Shown: positions 36,849 to 46,125 of the stretch, piece by piece
Layout of the letters: the number at the start of each line of letters is the position of its first letter
Position numbering within the stretch: the first letter of the stretch is position 1
Assembly (NCBI GenBank): GCA_049451635.1
Contig: JBMTVT010000001.1
Location: 29,198 to 93,197, forward strand
Length of the DNA stretch: 64,000 nucleotides
From: JBMTVT01 sp049451635
Lineage (GTDB): Bacteria > Bacteroidota > Bacteroidia > Flavobacteriales > Flavobacteriaceae
Direction: 5' to 3'
Notes under the pieces: generated by a model
Told to the model about the DNA's origin: nothing
Database searches by the model: none
The model's input: only the letters and a program-made list of their open reading frames with translations
Program-made: the position numbers and the translations under genes

Positions 36849-37177
36849 CTAAACAAAAAAGATAGTGTTTTTATTTAAATCATAAAGACCAAATTCATTG
36901 GTGCCCCAATCAGTTTTTAAACGAAGTTTGTCTGTATTAACTGTATCTCTTTCAATAAATTCATCAAAAAGAGGTTCTATATCTTCTACAAAAATTTTAA
37001 TAACAGAGCCACCAAGAAGTGGGTCGTCATCCGTATCGGCATGCCATTATAGGTGTATATATGTTTTGTTTCGTTTTAAAATATATCTTTATTTACTAAT
37101 TGAAAACCAACGTATTTTTCATACCAAATAATATCTCTGTCAATGTCTTGTGAAGGTAAAACGGGCACAATTAGCAT
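36849..37177 (-). pseudogene. VOC family protein, broken
   Basis: From an ATG at 37177 the minus strand gives MLIVPVLPSQDIDRDIIWYE and KYVGFQLVNKD, then a frameshift near 37085-37095. The next frame reads YILKRNKTYIHL, a TAA at 37049-37047 where related proteins have Gln, then WHADTDDDPLLGGSVIKIF, VEDIEPLFDEFIERDTVN and GTNEFGLYDLNKNTIFFV to the stop at 36849. Two lesions (one indel and one CAA to TAA change) therefore kill an otherwise full-length glyoxalase/bleomycin-resistance-type gene of about 108 codons. Confidence 0.8.
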
Positions 37178-37183
37178 GAGTAT

Positions 37184-37660
37184 TTATTTTTTGTAACTGA
37201 TACTATCACCAACTGTAAGTTGCCATGTGTTTACCAAACCAGCATTGATTTCTAGTACATATTTAGCTGGCGCGTTAGAAGGCAGCGAAGATTCATCAAA
37301 AGGTTTTGCATTTTTTTGAAAACTTACAATCTTGTTGTTTCCATCAATAAAAATTAAATCTAATGGAATTTTTGTGTTTTTCATATAAAATGAACGTGGT
37401 GCAACATCATCAAAAACAAATAACATGCCTTGGTTAGTTTTCATACTGCTGCGGTACATTAAACCAGTTTGGGTTTCATATTCGGTATCGGCAATTTCAA
37501 TATCTAAAGTAACTTGGGTAGAATCTTTTTTAAAAATAGTTAGTTCACCCTCTTTTTTAAAGGCCACTTCGGTTTGCTTGATGACTTTTTTATCGTCTTT
37601 ACAAGCTGAAAAAGTGAAAGAAAATAGTATTAAAGCTAATATGTAACGGTTTATTAGCAT
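37184..37660 (-). CDS. DUF192 lipoprotein
   Basis: 158 residues. Lipoprotein signal with lipobox FSAC at about residue 19. The DUF192 core follows: LDIEIADTEYETQTGLMYR, GMLFVFDDVAPRSFYMKNT, IPLDLIFID and the C-terminal VLEINAGLVNTWQLTVGD. Family structure is known but the role is unclear. Starts 1 bp after the lgt stop (37662), so it is co-transcribed with lgt, the enzyme needed to lipidate it. Confidence 0.88.
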   Translation of the reverse strand: MLINRYILALILFSFTFSACKDDKKVIKQTEVAFKKEGELTIFKKDSTQVTLDIEIADTEYETQTGLMYRSSMKTNQGMLFVFDDVAPRSFYMKNTKIPLDLIFIDGNNKIVSFQKNAKPFDESSLPSNAPAKYVLEINAGLVNTWQLTVGDSISYKK

Positions 37661-37661
37661 G

Positions 37662-38585
37662 TTATTTTACTTCAGATTTTGGTTTGTATACAAACATAAA
37701 ATATAGGCCAATAAGAATAAAAGGAATACTTAACCATTGCCCAGTGTTAAGCCCAAACCAATTGATATATTCATCGCCTTGAGGCTCTTTTACAAACTCT
37801 ACAAAGAAACGGATAGTCCAAAGGAGTATTAAAAATAAACCAAATAAAAACCCAGGCTGGTCTCTTTTTTTTGTTTTTAAATAGAAATACCCTAAAATTA
37901 AAAATACAAAAATATAGCAAAACGATTCGTATAATTGCGCAGGGTGCCTGTATGGAACTTGCTCTAATAACTCTGGATTGTTAGCTATAGCATCATAAGC
38001 TTTTTGAATATTTTTAATACCAGTTATTCTAACGGCTTCATATTTATTGTAAAAATCTTGAATGAAACGAACTCCAAGAGGAAAATCACCAGACACTTTT
38101 CCAATGATTTCAGAGTTAATAAAGTTGCCTATTCTAATAAAAACAGCTCCTGAGGCCACCGAGATAACCACACGGTCTAAAATCCAAAGCATTGATTTGT
38201 ATTTGTATTTTCTTCTGTATAAATACATACCTATAATAATGCCAATAGCAGCGCCGTGGCTAGCTAATCCTTGAAAACCTGTAAATTCAATACCATTTTT
38301 AAAGCTAAAAGGTAAAAAGATGCTAAAAAAATCTTCTGATATTAATTCACGTTGATAAAACAACACATGTCCTAATCGAGCACCAAGCATAGTGGCTAAA
38401 ACGGTGTAAATGAAAAGAGGGTCTAAATATTCCAAAGACACCTTTTCTTTAATGAAAATACGCTTTATAATATACCAACCTAAAATGAAGGCAATAACCC
38501 ACATGAGGCTGTAAAAATGGAGTTTGAAATTTCCAACAATATCAATGCCGGTTATGGGGTTCCAATCAAGTTTTAATAGTTGCAT
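37662..38585 (-). CDS. lgt: Prolipoprotein diacylglyceryl transferase
   Basis: First enzyme of lipoprotein maturation, transferring diacylglycerol to the lipobox Cys at the inner membrane. 307 residues with about seven membrane helices. Signature region includes GLASHGAAIGIIIGMYLYRR, the conserved RIGNFINSEIIGK (Lgt signature) and RHPAQLYESF. The neighbouring genes downstream and upstream encode lipoproteins (DUF192, PPIase, GldI). Its ATG is 55 bp after the stop of the PPIase gene. Confidence 0.96.
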   Translation of the reverse strand: MQLLKLDWNPITGIDIVGNFKLHFYSLMWVIAFILGWYIIKRIFIKEKVSLEYLDPLFIYTVLATMLGARLGHVLFYQRELISEDFFSIFLPFSFKNGIEFTGFQGLASHGAAIGIIIGMYLYRRKYKYKSMLWILDRVVISVASGAVFIRIGNFINSEIIGKVSGDFPLGVRFIQDFYNKYEAVRITGIKNIQKAYDAIANNPELLEQVPYRHPAQLYESFCYIFVFLILGYFYLKTKKRDQPGFLFGLFLILLWTIRFFVEFVKEPQGDEYINWFGLNTGQWLSIPFILIGLYFMFVYKPKSEVK

Positions 38586-38640
38586 AAGCGTTATTTTACA
38601 TCGTAAATATAAACGTTAAAGCTGTATTTATTGTTAAAAT

Positions 38641-39768
38641 TTAATTAAGAAGTTCAATAATTTCAACTTCAAAGACAAGGTTGGTTTTTCCAGGAATACC
38701 TCTTATACCATACTCGCCATAAGCCAAATGATAAGGGATGAAAACGGTTGCTTTATCACCAACACTAAGTTGTTTAATACCTTCTTTAAGACCAGCAACT
38801 ACAGGAGCATCAGGGGTTATTTCAACGTTTATGGGTTGGTACCTGTCTGCTTTCTTACGTTTTTCATTAACAGCATCAAGAGCTTCGGCAATTTCTAATT
38901 TGCTGGTTTCCAGTAATTTTCCATCTTCAAAATATACTGCATAATGGGTTAGTGCTTTATCACCTTGTTTTAACTTTTCACCTGTGCCCTTTTCTGTAAT
39001 GAAATATTTTAAACCAGATTCTAAAACAGTGGCTTTTGCTTCTTGTGTGTCAAATTTCTCTCTTGAAGACTTTGTAATAGCTTCAGCTTTTTCGGCATTT
39101 TCTTTGACCAAACGCTCAACTTCAGCAAAATGATTTTTAAAAACAGTGGGCGCATCAAATTGTTTTGCCACCTTTCCTTTTCTTATGATGTTGAGTTCTT
39201 TTAAAACCACATCTTTAAGTGGTTTATATTTTTTATCAACAGGCACATTTGAAATTGAATCTTGAATGTTCAGTCCAATAATCAATTCCCCAAAAACAGT
39301 ATGGACATTATCTAAACTTGGATTAGCAACTTCAGTAATAAAAAACTGGCTTCCATTGGAATTTAAGCCTGGGTTTGCCATGGATAATATACCAGGTTTA
39401 TCATGTTTTAAATCTGGATGAAATTCATCATTAAATTTATATCCAGGGTTTCCAAATCCTGTTCCTGTTGGGTCGCCACCTTGGATTATAAAACCATCCA
39501 TCACACGATGAAAAATAGTGCCATCGTAATATTTTTTATCCTTGTATTTGTTATCAACCATGGTGTTGTTACCTTCGGCAAGCGATACAAAATTTGCAAC
39601 GGTAATCGGGGTTTTTTCAATTTCTAGTTTTGCAACCATAGTGCCTTTGTTGGTAATAAATTCAGCATAAATACCATCTTCCAAATCTGGGTATTGTGTC
39701 TTACAAGATGTTAAGCTTATTACCAATATTAGCGATAAAATCTTAAAAAATTTTGTAAGTAGGGGCAT
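38641..39768 (-). CDS. Dual-family immunophilin lipoprotein (cyclophilin + FKBP)
   Basis: 375 residues carrying two unrelated prolyl isomerase domains. Lipoprotein signal ending LTSCKT. Cyclophilin domain about 30-195 ([32 protein letters not shown]). A helical linker follows (about 200-245). The FKBP domain covers about 250-375 ([45 protein letters not shown]), with an inserted Lys-rich helix. Periplasmic folding factor by inference. Starts 1 bp after the gldI stop; cyclophilin-FKBP fusions are known from Flavobacterium. Confidence 0.92.
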   Translation of the reverse strand: MPLLTKFFKILSLILVISLTSCKTQYPDLEDGIYAEFITNKGTMVAKLEIEKTPITVANFVSLAEGNNTMVDNKYKDKKYYDGTIFHRVMDGFIIQGGDPTGTGFGNPGYKFNDEFHPDLKHDKPGILSMANPGLNSNGSQFFITEVANPSLDNVHTVFGELIIGLNIQDSISNVPVDKKYKPLKDVVLKELNIIRKGKVAKQFDAPTVFKNHFAEVERLVKENAEKAEAITKSSREKFDTQEAKATVLESGLKYFITEKGTGEKLKQGDKALTHYAVYFEDGKLLETSKLEIAEALDAVNEKRKKADRYQPINVEITPDAPVVAGLKEGIKQLSVGDKATVFIPYHLAYGEYGIRGIPGKTNLVFEVEIIELLN

Positions 39769-39769
39769 T

Positions 39770-40312
39770 TTAATTGGTTTGGTTTGGAGTAATTGAGTTT
39801 ATGGTGACCTCACAAATTAAAGGGGTATTGCTAGATATTTTATTTTCGTCGCCATAATAACCATAAGCTTTTTGCGAGGGGAATAAAAAGGTTACGGTCT
39901 CGCCAACTTTCATTAGTTTTAAGCCTTCCCTTAAGCCTGTAAATAGCTCTTCTTTATCCATGGCATAAGTTTGTGTCTTAATGTCTTCAGCAGAATATAT
40001 TAAGTCGCCATTTAGTGCTTTAACATTGTAATTGTAGTTTATTATATCTCCAAAAACTGGGGTTTTAAGTGAATCAATATCAATTTTATTGTTGTAGTAA
40101 TACCAAAAACCGCTTTCAGAAGTGATATATGCCTTGTTTTTTTTCTTTAAAAGGGTTTCAATGGAAGCTTGTTCTTTGGCGTTAAGTTTCTTATTACGTT
40201 CAACAGAAGCATCAATAAAAGAACCTGTTTTAACCGAAACAGGGCGTCTTGCTTCTGGTGTTTTACAGTTAAAAACTAGTAAAACTATTAGTATTGTTAA
40301 AAATTTATTCAT
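39770..40312 (-). CDS. gldI: Gliding-motility-associated peptidyl-prolyl isomerase GldI
   Basis: 180 residues. Lipoprotein signal [19 protein letters not shown] (lipobox FNC). FKBP-type domain in the second half: [37 protein letters not shown] and [17 protein letters not shown]. GldI is needed for gliding and for stability of motility/T9SS components in Flavobacterium johnsoniae. Overlaps the end of nrnA by 8 bp and is followed directly by a second immunophilin gene. A T9SS-targeted protein (DUF1501) is encoded elsewhere in this window. Confidence 0.9.
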   Translation of the reverse strand: MNKFLTILIVLLVFNCKTPEARRPVSVKTGSFIDASVERNKKLNAKEQASIETLLKKKNKAYITSESGFWYYYNNKIDIDSLKTPVFGDIINYNYNVKALNGDLIYSAEDIKTQTYAMDKEELFTGLREGLKLMKVGETVTFLFPSQKAYGYYGDENKISSNTPLICEVTINSITPNQTN

Positions 40313-41324
40313 TGTTTAGGGCTTTATTATAACTAGGTAATATACTGATAAATTTTTCAACGGTATCATTTAAAGATAATAGACTTTTGCCACCAGCAGC
40401 ATTTATGTGGCCTCCGCCATCAAAATATAAGCGTGACATTTCGTTTACCGAGAAGTTTCCTTTTGAGCGCAAAGATATTTTAATAATGCCTTCTTGCTTA
40501 TCTTCAATAAAAATGGCAGCGATTACAATATTGTCTATAGATAAGGCATAATTAACAAACCCCTCTGTATCTCCTTTTTTGTAATTGAATTTATTTAATT
40601 CTTCTTGAGAAAGCGTTATATAAGCTGCTCTGAACTCTGGAAATGTTTTTAAATTACTTAACGCACAGCCTAAAAGTTGCATGCGTTCATAGCTATTGGT
40701 GTCGTATACTTGATTATGGATTTCAGCATTATTAGCGCCTTTTTCAATAAGATGTGTTATAATATTATGGGTTACACTGCTTGTTGAGGAAAATCTGAAG
40801 GAGCCAGTATCTGTCATAATTCCCAGATACAAACACGTTGAAATATCAGAATCTATTTGATTGCTATCACCCATCATATCAATAAAGTGGAACACCATTT
40901 CACTGGTTGAGCTCATGCTCACATCGCTAAAAGTGTAAATAGCATAATCATCAGGTGCTTGATGATGGTCTATCATAATTTTTAAGGCGTTGCTTTCTGT
41001 CAAAACAGTTTCCATATTCCCTGTTCTGTGAAATGCATTAAAGTCTAAAGTGAAAATAATATCGGCCTCATTAATTATGGTATTACAATTTTCAGTTTGG
41101 GAATCGTAAATTAAAACAGAATCGTTTCCTGGTACCCATTTTAAGAATTTAGGGTAATCGTTAGGTACAATAACTTGGGCTTTATGATTATTTTTTAAGA
41201 GATAATGGCAGAGCCCTAATGATGACCCAATAGCATCACCATCAGGATTTTTATGAGTTACAATTACGATTTTCTTTGGTTCAGAAAATAATCGTTTTAT
41301 ACCTTTAATGTCTTTTTCATTCAT
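40305..41324 (-). CDS. nrnA: DHH/DHHA1 phosphoesterase (NrnA-type nanoRNase/pAp phosphatase)
   Basis: 339 residues. DHH domain with THKNPDGDAIGSSLG (metal ligands), DFNAFHRTG, MIDHHQAPDDYA and TGSFRFSSTS. The C-terminal DHHA1 domain ends in LYFDGGGHINAAGG. NrnA degrades 2-5 nt RNAs and pAp. First gene of the nrnA-gldI-PPIase run; no clear -7 box was found upstream. Confidence 0.92.
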   Translation of the reverse strand: MNEKDIKGIKRLFSEPKKIVIVTHKNPDGDAIGSSLGLCHYLLKNNHKAQVIVPNDYPKFLKWVPGNDSVLIYDSQTENCNTIINEADIIFTLDFNAFHRTGNMETVLTESNALKIMIDHHQAPDDYAIYTFSDVSMSSTSEMVFHFIDMMGDSNQIDSDISTCLYLGIMTDTGSFRFSSTSSVTHNIITHLIEKGANNAEIHNQVYDTNSYERMQLLGCALSNLKTFPEFRAAYITLSQEELNKFNYKKGDTEGFVNYALSIDNIVIAAIFIEDKQEGIIKISLRSKGNFSVNEMSRLYFDGGGHINAAGGKSLLSLNDTVEKFISILPSYNKALNNE

Positions 41325-41406
41325 AGGAGACGAATATACAATTTAATAACATATGCTTAAAATAGTTTGTTTTACTTTTATAGTTGATAACCTTTAAACC
41401 CTCAAT

Positions 41407-42447
41407 ATGAAATCACTTTTTAAAACGATAGTTTTTGGCTTGCTCTTAATAGCTTGTAAAACTGCGAATAAAACGGCAGATAATTATACTAATTTAGAGG
41501 TGTCTTCAAGTGATTTTGTAGTAGCTTTTGGTTCTTGTAGCGATCAAAAAAAGGATAATAAGTTATGGAAAGAAGTATTAAAGCATAAACCAGATGTTTG
41601 GATATGGGGAGGTGATAATATTTATTCTGATACAGATGACGCTAGAATAATGCAAGCTGATTACAATAGATTGTTAAAACAGCCAGATTACAAAAAACTT
41701 ATAAAAACCACAAAAATTATGGCTACATGGGATGACCATGATTTTGGTTTGAATGATGGGGGTGAAGAATTTCATTTTAAAAAAGAAAGCCAACGGCTAT
41801 TCTTAGATTTTTTGGGAGTATCTAAAGATGACGAAAGAAGAAAAAAAGAAGGTGTCTATTATTTTGAAAATATTGTTAGCCCTAAAGGAACTATTAAGGT
41901 TATAGTGTTGGACACCCGTTATTTTCGAACGGCTTTAACCGATGCAAAAAATTCAAAAAAGAGATATCAACCTAACAATTATGGTGAAGGCACAATTTTA
42001 GGAGACAAGCAATGGCAGTGGTTAGAAAACCAGTTGAGAAATTCGCAAGCAGATTTTAATATTATAGTTAGTAGTATTCAGTTTTTGTCTGGTGAGCATG
42101 GTTTTGAAACTTGGGCAAATTTTCCACACGAGGTAGATAAATTAAAGCAACTAATGGTTTCTTCCAAAGCCAAAGGGGTTTTAATAGTATCTGGTGATAG
42201 GCATATTTCTGAATTTTCAAAAGCCAATATTAAAAATTTGGAATACCCGCTCATAGATTTTACCTCTAGTGGACTTACACACTCTTATAAAAATTTTAAA
42301 AGCGAACCTAACAAATATAGAGAAGGCTTTGTGGTTTCCGATTTAAGTTTTGGGGTTTTAAAATTTAATTTTGATACAAAAACCGTAGCAATGCAAATGC
42401 ACGGAATAGATAATGTTTTACAACAGCATCTAATACAAGAGTATTAA
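41407..42447 (+). CDS. PhoD-like alkaline phosphatase D family lipoprotein
   Basis: 346 residues. Lipoprotein signal MKSLFKTIVFGLLLIACKT. PhoD-like metallophosphoesterase core: FGSCSDQKKDNKLW, VWIWGGDNIYSD (metal-binding Asp/Asn), TWDDHDFGLNDGG, SGDRHISEFSK and SSGLTHSY. Extracytoplasmic phosphodiesterase or phosphatase activity is likely. Monocistronic and divergent from nrnA. Confidence 0.9.
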   Translation: MKSLFKTIVFGLLLIACKTANKTADNYTNLEVSSSDFVVAFGSCSDQKKDNKLWKEVLKHKPDVWIWGGDNIYSDTDDARIMQADYNRLLKQPDYKKLIKTTKIMATWDDHDFGLNDGGEEFHFKKESQRLFLDFLGVSKDDERRKKEGVYYFENIVSPKGTIKVIVLDTRYFRTALTDAKNSKKRYQPNNYGEGTILGDKQWQWLENQLRNSQADFNIIVSSIQFLSGEHGFETWANFPHEVDKLKQLMVSSKAKGVLIVSGDRHISEFSKANIKNLEYPLIDFTSSGLTHSYKNFKSEPNKYREGFVVSDLSFGVLKFNFDTKTVAMQMHGIDNVLQQHLIQEY

Positions 42448-42448
42448 C

Positions 42449-42478
42449 TTGTGAGTTTGTTTAAAAAGAGTAATTTTG
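42449..42478 (+). promoter_or_regulatory. Promoter of ndk (-33 and -7 boxes)
   Basis: TTG at 42449-42451, 19-nt spacer, TAATTTTG at 42471-42478: the clearest full match to the Bacteroidota TTG-N19-TAnnTTTG promoter in the window. The leader to the ndk ATG would be about 107 nt. Confidence 0.75.
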
Positions 42479-42588
42479 CACGCAAAATCAAAAGAGGTTT
42501 GTTAAATTGTTTTCTATGGTTCAATTTGTGATTTCATGAAGACTTATTTATCAAATTATTAATCACTGAATAAATTTAAAAAAACAAA

Positions 42589-43008
42589 ATGGCAACAAAT
42601 AGAACATTTACAATGCTTAAGCCAGACGCTGTTGAAAAAGGGCACATTGGTGCAATATTAGAAAAAATTTCAGCTTCAGGATTTAGAATTGTAGCAATGA
42701 AGTTAACTCAAATGACAAAAGTTGATGCTGAAGCATTTTATGCAATACATAAAGAGCGCCCATTTTTCCCTGAATTAGTAGAGTACATGACACGCGGCCC
42801 TATAGTGGCAGCTATTTTAGAAAAAGATAATGCTGTTGAAGATTTTAGAACGCTTATAGGATCTACAAATCCTGCTGATGCTGCAGAGGGAACTATTCGT
42901 AAATTATACGCAGCTTCAATTGGTGAGAACGCAATACATGGTAGTGATAGTGATGAAAATGCTACTATTGAAGGTGCTTTTCACTTTTCAGGAAGAGAGA
43001 TGTTTTAA
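42589..43008 (+). CDS. ndk: Nucleoside diphosphate kinase
   Basis: Transfers gamma-phosphate between NTPs and NDPs through a phosphohistidine. 139 residues, full length. [18 protein letters not shown] at the N-terminus, SGFRIVAMK, and the active-site loop [13 protein letters not shown] with the catalytic His at about residue 118. Shows its own promoter and a bidirectional terminator beyond a palindromic repeat. Confidence 0.98.
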   Translation: MATNRTFTMLKPDAVEKGHIGAILEKISASGFRIVAMKLTQMTKVDAEAFYAIHKERPFFPELVEYMTRGPIVAAILEKDNAVEDFRTLIGSTNPADAAEGTIRKLYAASIGENAIHGSDSDENATIEGAFHFSGREMF

Positions 43009-43045
43009 GCTAAAAGGAATTGGTATATAGAAGTAGATAAAAACC

Positions 43046-43121
43046 GTCATTACGAACGCAGTAAAGTAATCTTTTTATTGATTACTAATAACTTACAGAT
43101 TGCTTCGTTACTCGCAATTAC
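43046..43121. repeat. Dispersed palindromic repeat, copy 2
   Basis: Begins GTCATTACGAACGCAGTAAA and ends AGATTGCTTCGTTACTCGCA with ATTAC. Related in sequence and arrangement to 22502-22583; the arms are conserved and the loop differs. Confidence 0.8.
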
Positions 43122-43130
43122 ATAAAATAT

Positions 43131-43161
43131 AAAAAACCCGCAACATTGTTGCGGGTTTTTT
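43131..43161. terminator. Bidirectional terminator between ndk and the cold-shock gene
   Basis: AAAAAACCCGCAAC / GTTGCGGGTTTTTT, a perfect 14-bp stem around ATT, with runs of A and T on the two sides serving both convergent genes. Confidence 0.95.
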
Positions 43162-43192
43162 GTTTCAATAAAGTTAATAAGTATATTTTATA

Positions 43193-43384
43193 TTAAACTA
43201 CTTTTACGTTTACTGCGTTCAATCCTTTTCTACCTTCCTGTAAGTCAAACTCTACAATATCGCCTTCACGAATTTCGTCGATTAATCCAGAAATGTGAAC
43301 AAAATGCTCTTTTTTCGAACCTTCTTCTATTATGAATCCAAATCCTTTTGAATCGTTGAAGAATTTTACTGTTCCTTTACTCAT
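43193..43384 (-). CDS. Cold-shock protein (CspA family), copy A
   Basis: 63 residues, a single OB-fold cold-shock domain. RNP1 KGFGFI and RNP2 HFVHIS are intact. It differs from the neighbouring copy B only in a short central stretch (EEGSKKE against DDNNKE) and a few other positions. It lies 170 bp downstream of copy B, so it is a tandem duplication. RNA chaperone, cytoplasmic. Confidence 0.96.
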   Translation of the reverse strand: MSKGTVKFFNDSKGFGFIIEEGSKKEHFVHISGLIDEIREGDIVEFDLQEGRKGLNAVNVKVV

Positions 43385-43490
43385 GTTTTTAAAATATTAA
43401 ATTAATTATTTACTGTTGTACAAACTCAGTGCCAAACAATAAATGACTATTAATTTAACATAAAGTTTTTACGACCAAAAGATACTAAAT

Positions 43491-43528
43491 AAAAAAAAGT
43501 CTATCAAAAATATTTTTGATAGACTTTG
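43491..43528 (-). terminator. Terminator between the two cold-shock genes
   Basis: AAAGTCTATCAAAAA / TTTTTGATAGACTTT around a TAT centre, T-run on the minus-strand side. It separates the transcripts of copies B and A. Confidence 0.9.
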
Positions 43529-43554
43529 ACATTGTAATTGTTAAAGTATATATC

Positions 43555-43746
43555 TTAGATTACTTTTACGTTTACGGCGTTTAACCCTTTTCTACCTTCT
43601 TGTAGATCGAATTCAACTGCATCACCTTCACGAATTTCATCGATAAGTCCTGAAATGTGTACGAAATGTTCTTTGTTGTTGTCATCTTCAGTGATAAATC
43701 CAAAACCTTTAGAATCATTGAAGAATTTTACGGTACCTTTACTCAT
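43555..43746 (-). CDS. Cold-shock protein (CspA family), copy B
   Basis: 63 residues, cold-shock domain with KGFGFI and HFVHIS motifs. It is the upstream member of the tandem pair. It has its own -7 box (43775-43782) and its own terminator, so the duplicates are separately regulated. Confidence 0.96.
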   Translation of the reverse strand: MSKGTVKFFNDSKGFGFITEDDNNKEHFVHISGLIDEIREGDAVEFDLQEGRKGLNAVNVKVI

Positions 43747-43774
43747 TGTATTTTGTATTATAATAATTAAGCCC

Positions 43775-43782
43775 CAAAGGTA
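43775..43782 (-). promoter_or_regulatory. Putative -7 box for cold-shock copy B
   Basis: TACCTTTG on the minus strand, about 28 nt before the ATG. Confidence 0.6.
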
Positions 43783-43834
43783 GTGTAAATAAGTATAGCT
43801 TGTTGGTTTTATTATATTTATTTTGAATTCGTAA

Positions 43835-44131
43835 TTATCTCAAAACCAAATTTTTAATAATTTCTTTACCTATTTCTTCATTAAGCATGGTAATTATTTT
43901 TTGTTTTCCATAGCTTAATTCCTCTCTCAAAACACTAGAACTTAATTGAATGTACAACGTATCGCGTTCCAAATTTACCGATGTTGTGTAATTATTTACG
44001 CCATTTCCCATAAGTTTTGCCCAAGCATCGGCCACATTTACTTTATTTAGGCCCTTTTCTAGTTTGTTGGTTTCAACAAATTCCTTTAGTGCGTCGCTAA
44101 TACTTATATGTTCGTTGTTACGTTTGGTCAT
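43835..44131 (-). CDS. DUF721 (DciA-like) protein
   Basis: About 98 residues from the ATG at 44131 (MTKRNNEHISISDALKEFV). A further upstream ATG at 44155 would overlap recF by 20 bp and is less likely. DUF721/DciA domain: LNKVNVADAWAKLMGNGVNNYT and LYIQLSSSVLREELSYGK. DciA members help load the replicative helicase in many bacteria; in Bacteroidota the gene commonly follows recF as here, with a few bases between them. Confidence 0.85.
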   Translation of the reverse strand: MTKRNNEHISISDALKEFVETNKLEKGLNKVNVADAWAKLMGNGVNNYTTSVNLERDTLYIQLSSSVLREELSYGKQKIITMLNEEIGKEIIKNLVLR

Positions 44132-44135
44132 TGGG

Positions 44136-45215
44136 CTATAAATTAAAAATTTCATATGATTGATGCACCAGTTTCACAACATTTTCAGTACGTTCGGCAT
44201 GGGTATCGCTAATAAATAGTTGCCCAAAGTTTTCATCATCTACCAGTTTAATAATTTGAGTTACACGGTTTTCATCTAGTTTGTCAAAAATATCATCCAA
44301 AAGCAAAATGGGGTTTACACCACTTTGGGCTTTTATAAAATCGAACTGCGCCAACTTTAAGGCTATTAAAAATGATTTTTGCTGACCTTGGCTTCCAAAT
44401 TTTTTTATAGGGTGCGTTTCAATATTAAAATGTAAATCATCTTTATGTATGCCTACACTGGTATACTGCAATGCTTTGTCTTTGTTTATGTTTTGTTGTA
44501 AGAGGGTGTTTAAGTCATTATCAAACAAATAACTGTTATATAACAAATCAACCGCTTCTTTACCACCACTTATGGCTTGGTAACGTTCTTTAAAAATAGG
44601 GATAAATTCCTTTAAAAAGGCATTACGTTTTGTGAAAACTTTGGTGCCAAAATCAGTTAATTGTGAGTTGTAAACTTCTAAAGTATCTTTGTTAAAGGTA
44701 TGGTTTAAAGCAAAATACTTTAGCAAAGCATTGCGTTGTGCCAGAATTTTATTGTAATTAATTAAATAGTTTAAATAACTTTTATCGCTTTGCGAAATAA
44801 CACTATCTATAAATTTTCGGCGTGTGTCGCTGCCTTCAATAATTAAATCTCTATCGGCTGGCGAAATAATGACTAACGGTAAAAAACCAATGTGTTCACT
44901 AAATTTGTCATAAGCTTTTCCGTTACGTTTAATCACTTTTTTTTGTCCGCGTTTTAAGCTAACCGCTACTTTTTCGTTTTTGTCATCTTTTTCATAATCT
45001 CCATTAATTACAAAAAAATCTTCGTTATGCTTAATATTTTGTGTGGCTACTGGATTAAAATAACTTTTTCCGAAGGATAAATGATAAATAGCATCCAAAA
45101 CATTGGTTTTTCCAATACCATTATTACCAACAATACAGTTTATTTTATCATTGAAAATGAATGATTTACTGTCGAAATTTTTATAATTAAGTAAAGAAAG
45201 GGATTTTAAAATCAT
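44136..45215 (-). CDS. recF: DNA replication and repair protein RecF
   Basis: SMC-like ATPase that helps load RecA at gaps. 359 residues. Walker [39 protein letters not shown], the ABC signature region [16 protein letters not shown] and Walker [14 protein letters not shown]. Ends a few bases before the DUF721 gene. dnaA and dnaN are not in the window. Confidence 0.96.
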   Translation of the reverse strand: MILKSLSLLNYKNFDSKSFIFNDKINCIVGNNGIGKTNVLDAIYHLSFGKSYFNPVATQNIKHNEDFFVINGDYEKDDKNEKVAVSLKRGQKKVIKRNGKAYDKFSEHIGFLPLVIISPADRDLIIEGSDTRRKFIDSVISQSDKSYLNYLINYNKILAQRNALLKYFALNHTFNKDTLEVYNSQLTDFGTKVFTKRNAFLKEFIPIFKERYQAISGGKEAVDLLYNSYLFDNDLNTLLQQNINKDKALQYTSVGIHKDDLHFNIETHPIKKFGSQGQQKSFLIALKLAQFDFIKAQSGVNPILLLDDIFDKLDENRVTQIIKLVDDENFGQLFISDTHAERTENVVKLVHQSYEIFNL

Positions 45216-45319
45216 ACAAAAGGCAGCTTATACCACATTTACAAACAAAACTCTTAAAAAGAAGTGCAAATTATTGAAAAATATCAAATAAATACCCTTT
45301 TAGTTATGAAGAAAAATTA

Positions 45320-45327
45320 TATTTTTG
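45320..45327 (+). promoter_or_regulatory. Putative -7 box for the TPR-ribH unit
   Basis: TATTTTTG, 26 nt before the ATG at 45354. Confidence 0.6.
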
Positions 45328-45353
45328 CACGCACAATAATTTAGACAGATAGC

Positions 45354-46124
45354 ATGGCGACTTATAAAAAAAGAGGAAGTAAACCAAAAACAAAAGAAGA
45401 GAAAGAACATAATATAGAAGAAGGTTCAACTACAGCTGAGGTATTTAACACCCTTGATGAAACTGCTTCAAAAACAGAGGCTTTTGTAGAAAAAAACCAA
45501 AAATATATTTTCATTATCATAGGTGTGGTAGCACTTGTGGTTTTAGGGTCTTTAGGTTATAAAGAGTTTATTGCTAAACCAAAGCAAATCAATGCTATGA
45601 ACGATATGTTTCAAGCGCAAAAATATTTTAATGATGCTGTAAATGGCACTGCAAAAGACTCTCTTTACAATTTAGCGTTAACAGGAGGCGAAGGTAAATA
45701 TGGTATGTTGGATATTATTGAAAATTATAGTGGCACACCTTCTGCAAATTTAGCAAACTATTATGCAGGTACTGCTTATTTAAGGTTGAAAGACTATAAA
45801 AGTGCTATTGAGTATTTAGGCAATTTTAAAAGTGATGACGAAATGTTAGCTCCTTTGGCTAAAGGCAATATAGGAGATGCTTTTGTACAATTAAATCAGA
45901 CAGAAGATGCTTTGGGCTATTACGAAGAAGCGGCACAAATGCGCGATAACGAATATACAACTCCCATGTACTTGTTTAAAGCAGGTTCAATTGCTTTAGA
46001 TTTAGGGCAAGCGGACAAAGCTTTATCTTATTTTAAAAGGATAAAAGACGATTATGCAAACTCAACCGAGGCATCAAAAGTTGAGGTGTTTATAGGAAAA
46101 GCGCAGGTGTTGGCAAACAAATAA
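45354..46124 (+). CDS. YfgM-like membrane-anchored TPR protein
   Basis: 256 residues. A basic N-terminus (KKRGSKPKTKEEKEHN) precedes one membrane helix (YIFIIIGVVALVVLGSLGY, about 51-70) and a periplasmic domain of about four TPRs (NYYAGTAYLRLKDYKSAIEY, DALGYYEEAAQM, KALSYFKRIKDDY). Topology resembles YfgM, which works with PpiD and SecYEG in proteobacteria; here the function is inferred only. Ends 1 bp before the ribH start. Confidence 0.85.
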   Translation: MATYKKRGSKPKTKEEKEHNIEEGSTTAEVFNTLDETASKTEAFVEKNQKYIFIIIGVVALVVLGSLGYKEFIAKPKQINAMNDMFQAQKYFNDAVNGTAKDSLYNLALTGGEGKYGMLDIIENYSGTPSANLANYYAGTAYLRLKDYKSAIEYLGNFKSDDEMLAPLAKGNIGDAFVQLNQTEDALGYYEEAAQMRDNEYTTPMYLFKAGSIALDLGQADKALSYFKRIKDDYANSTEASKVEVFIGKAQVLANK

Positions 46125-46125
46125 T

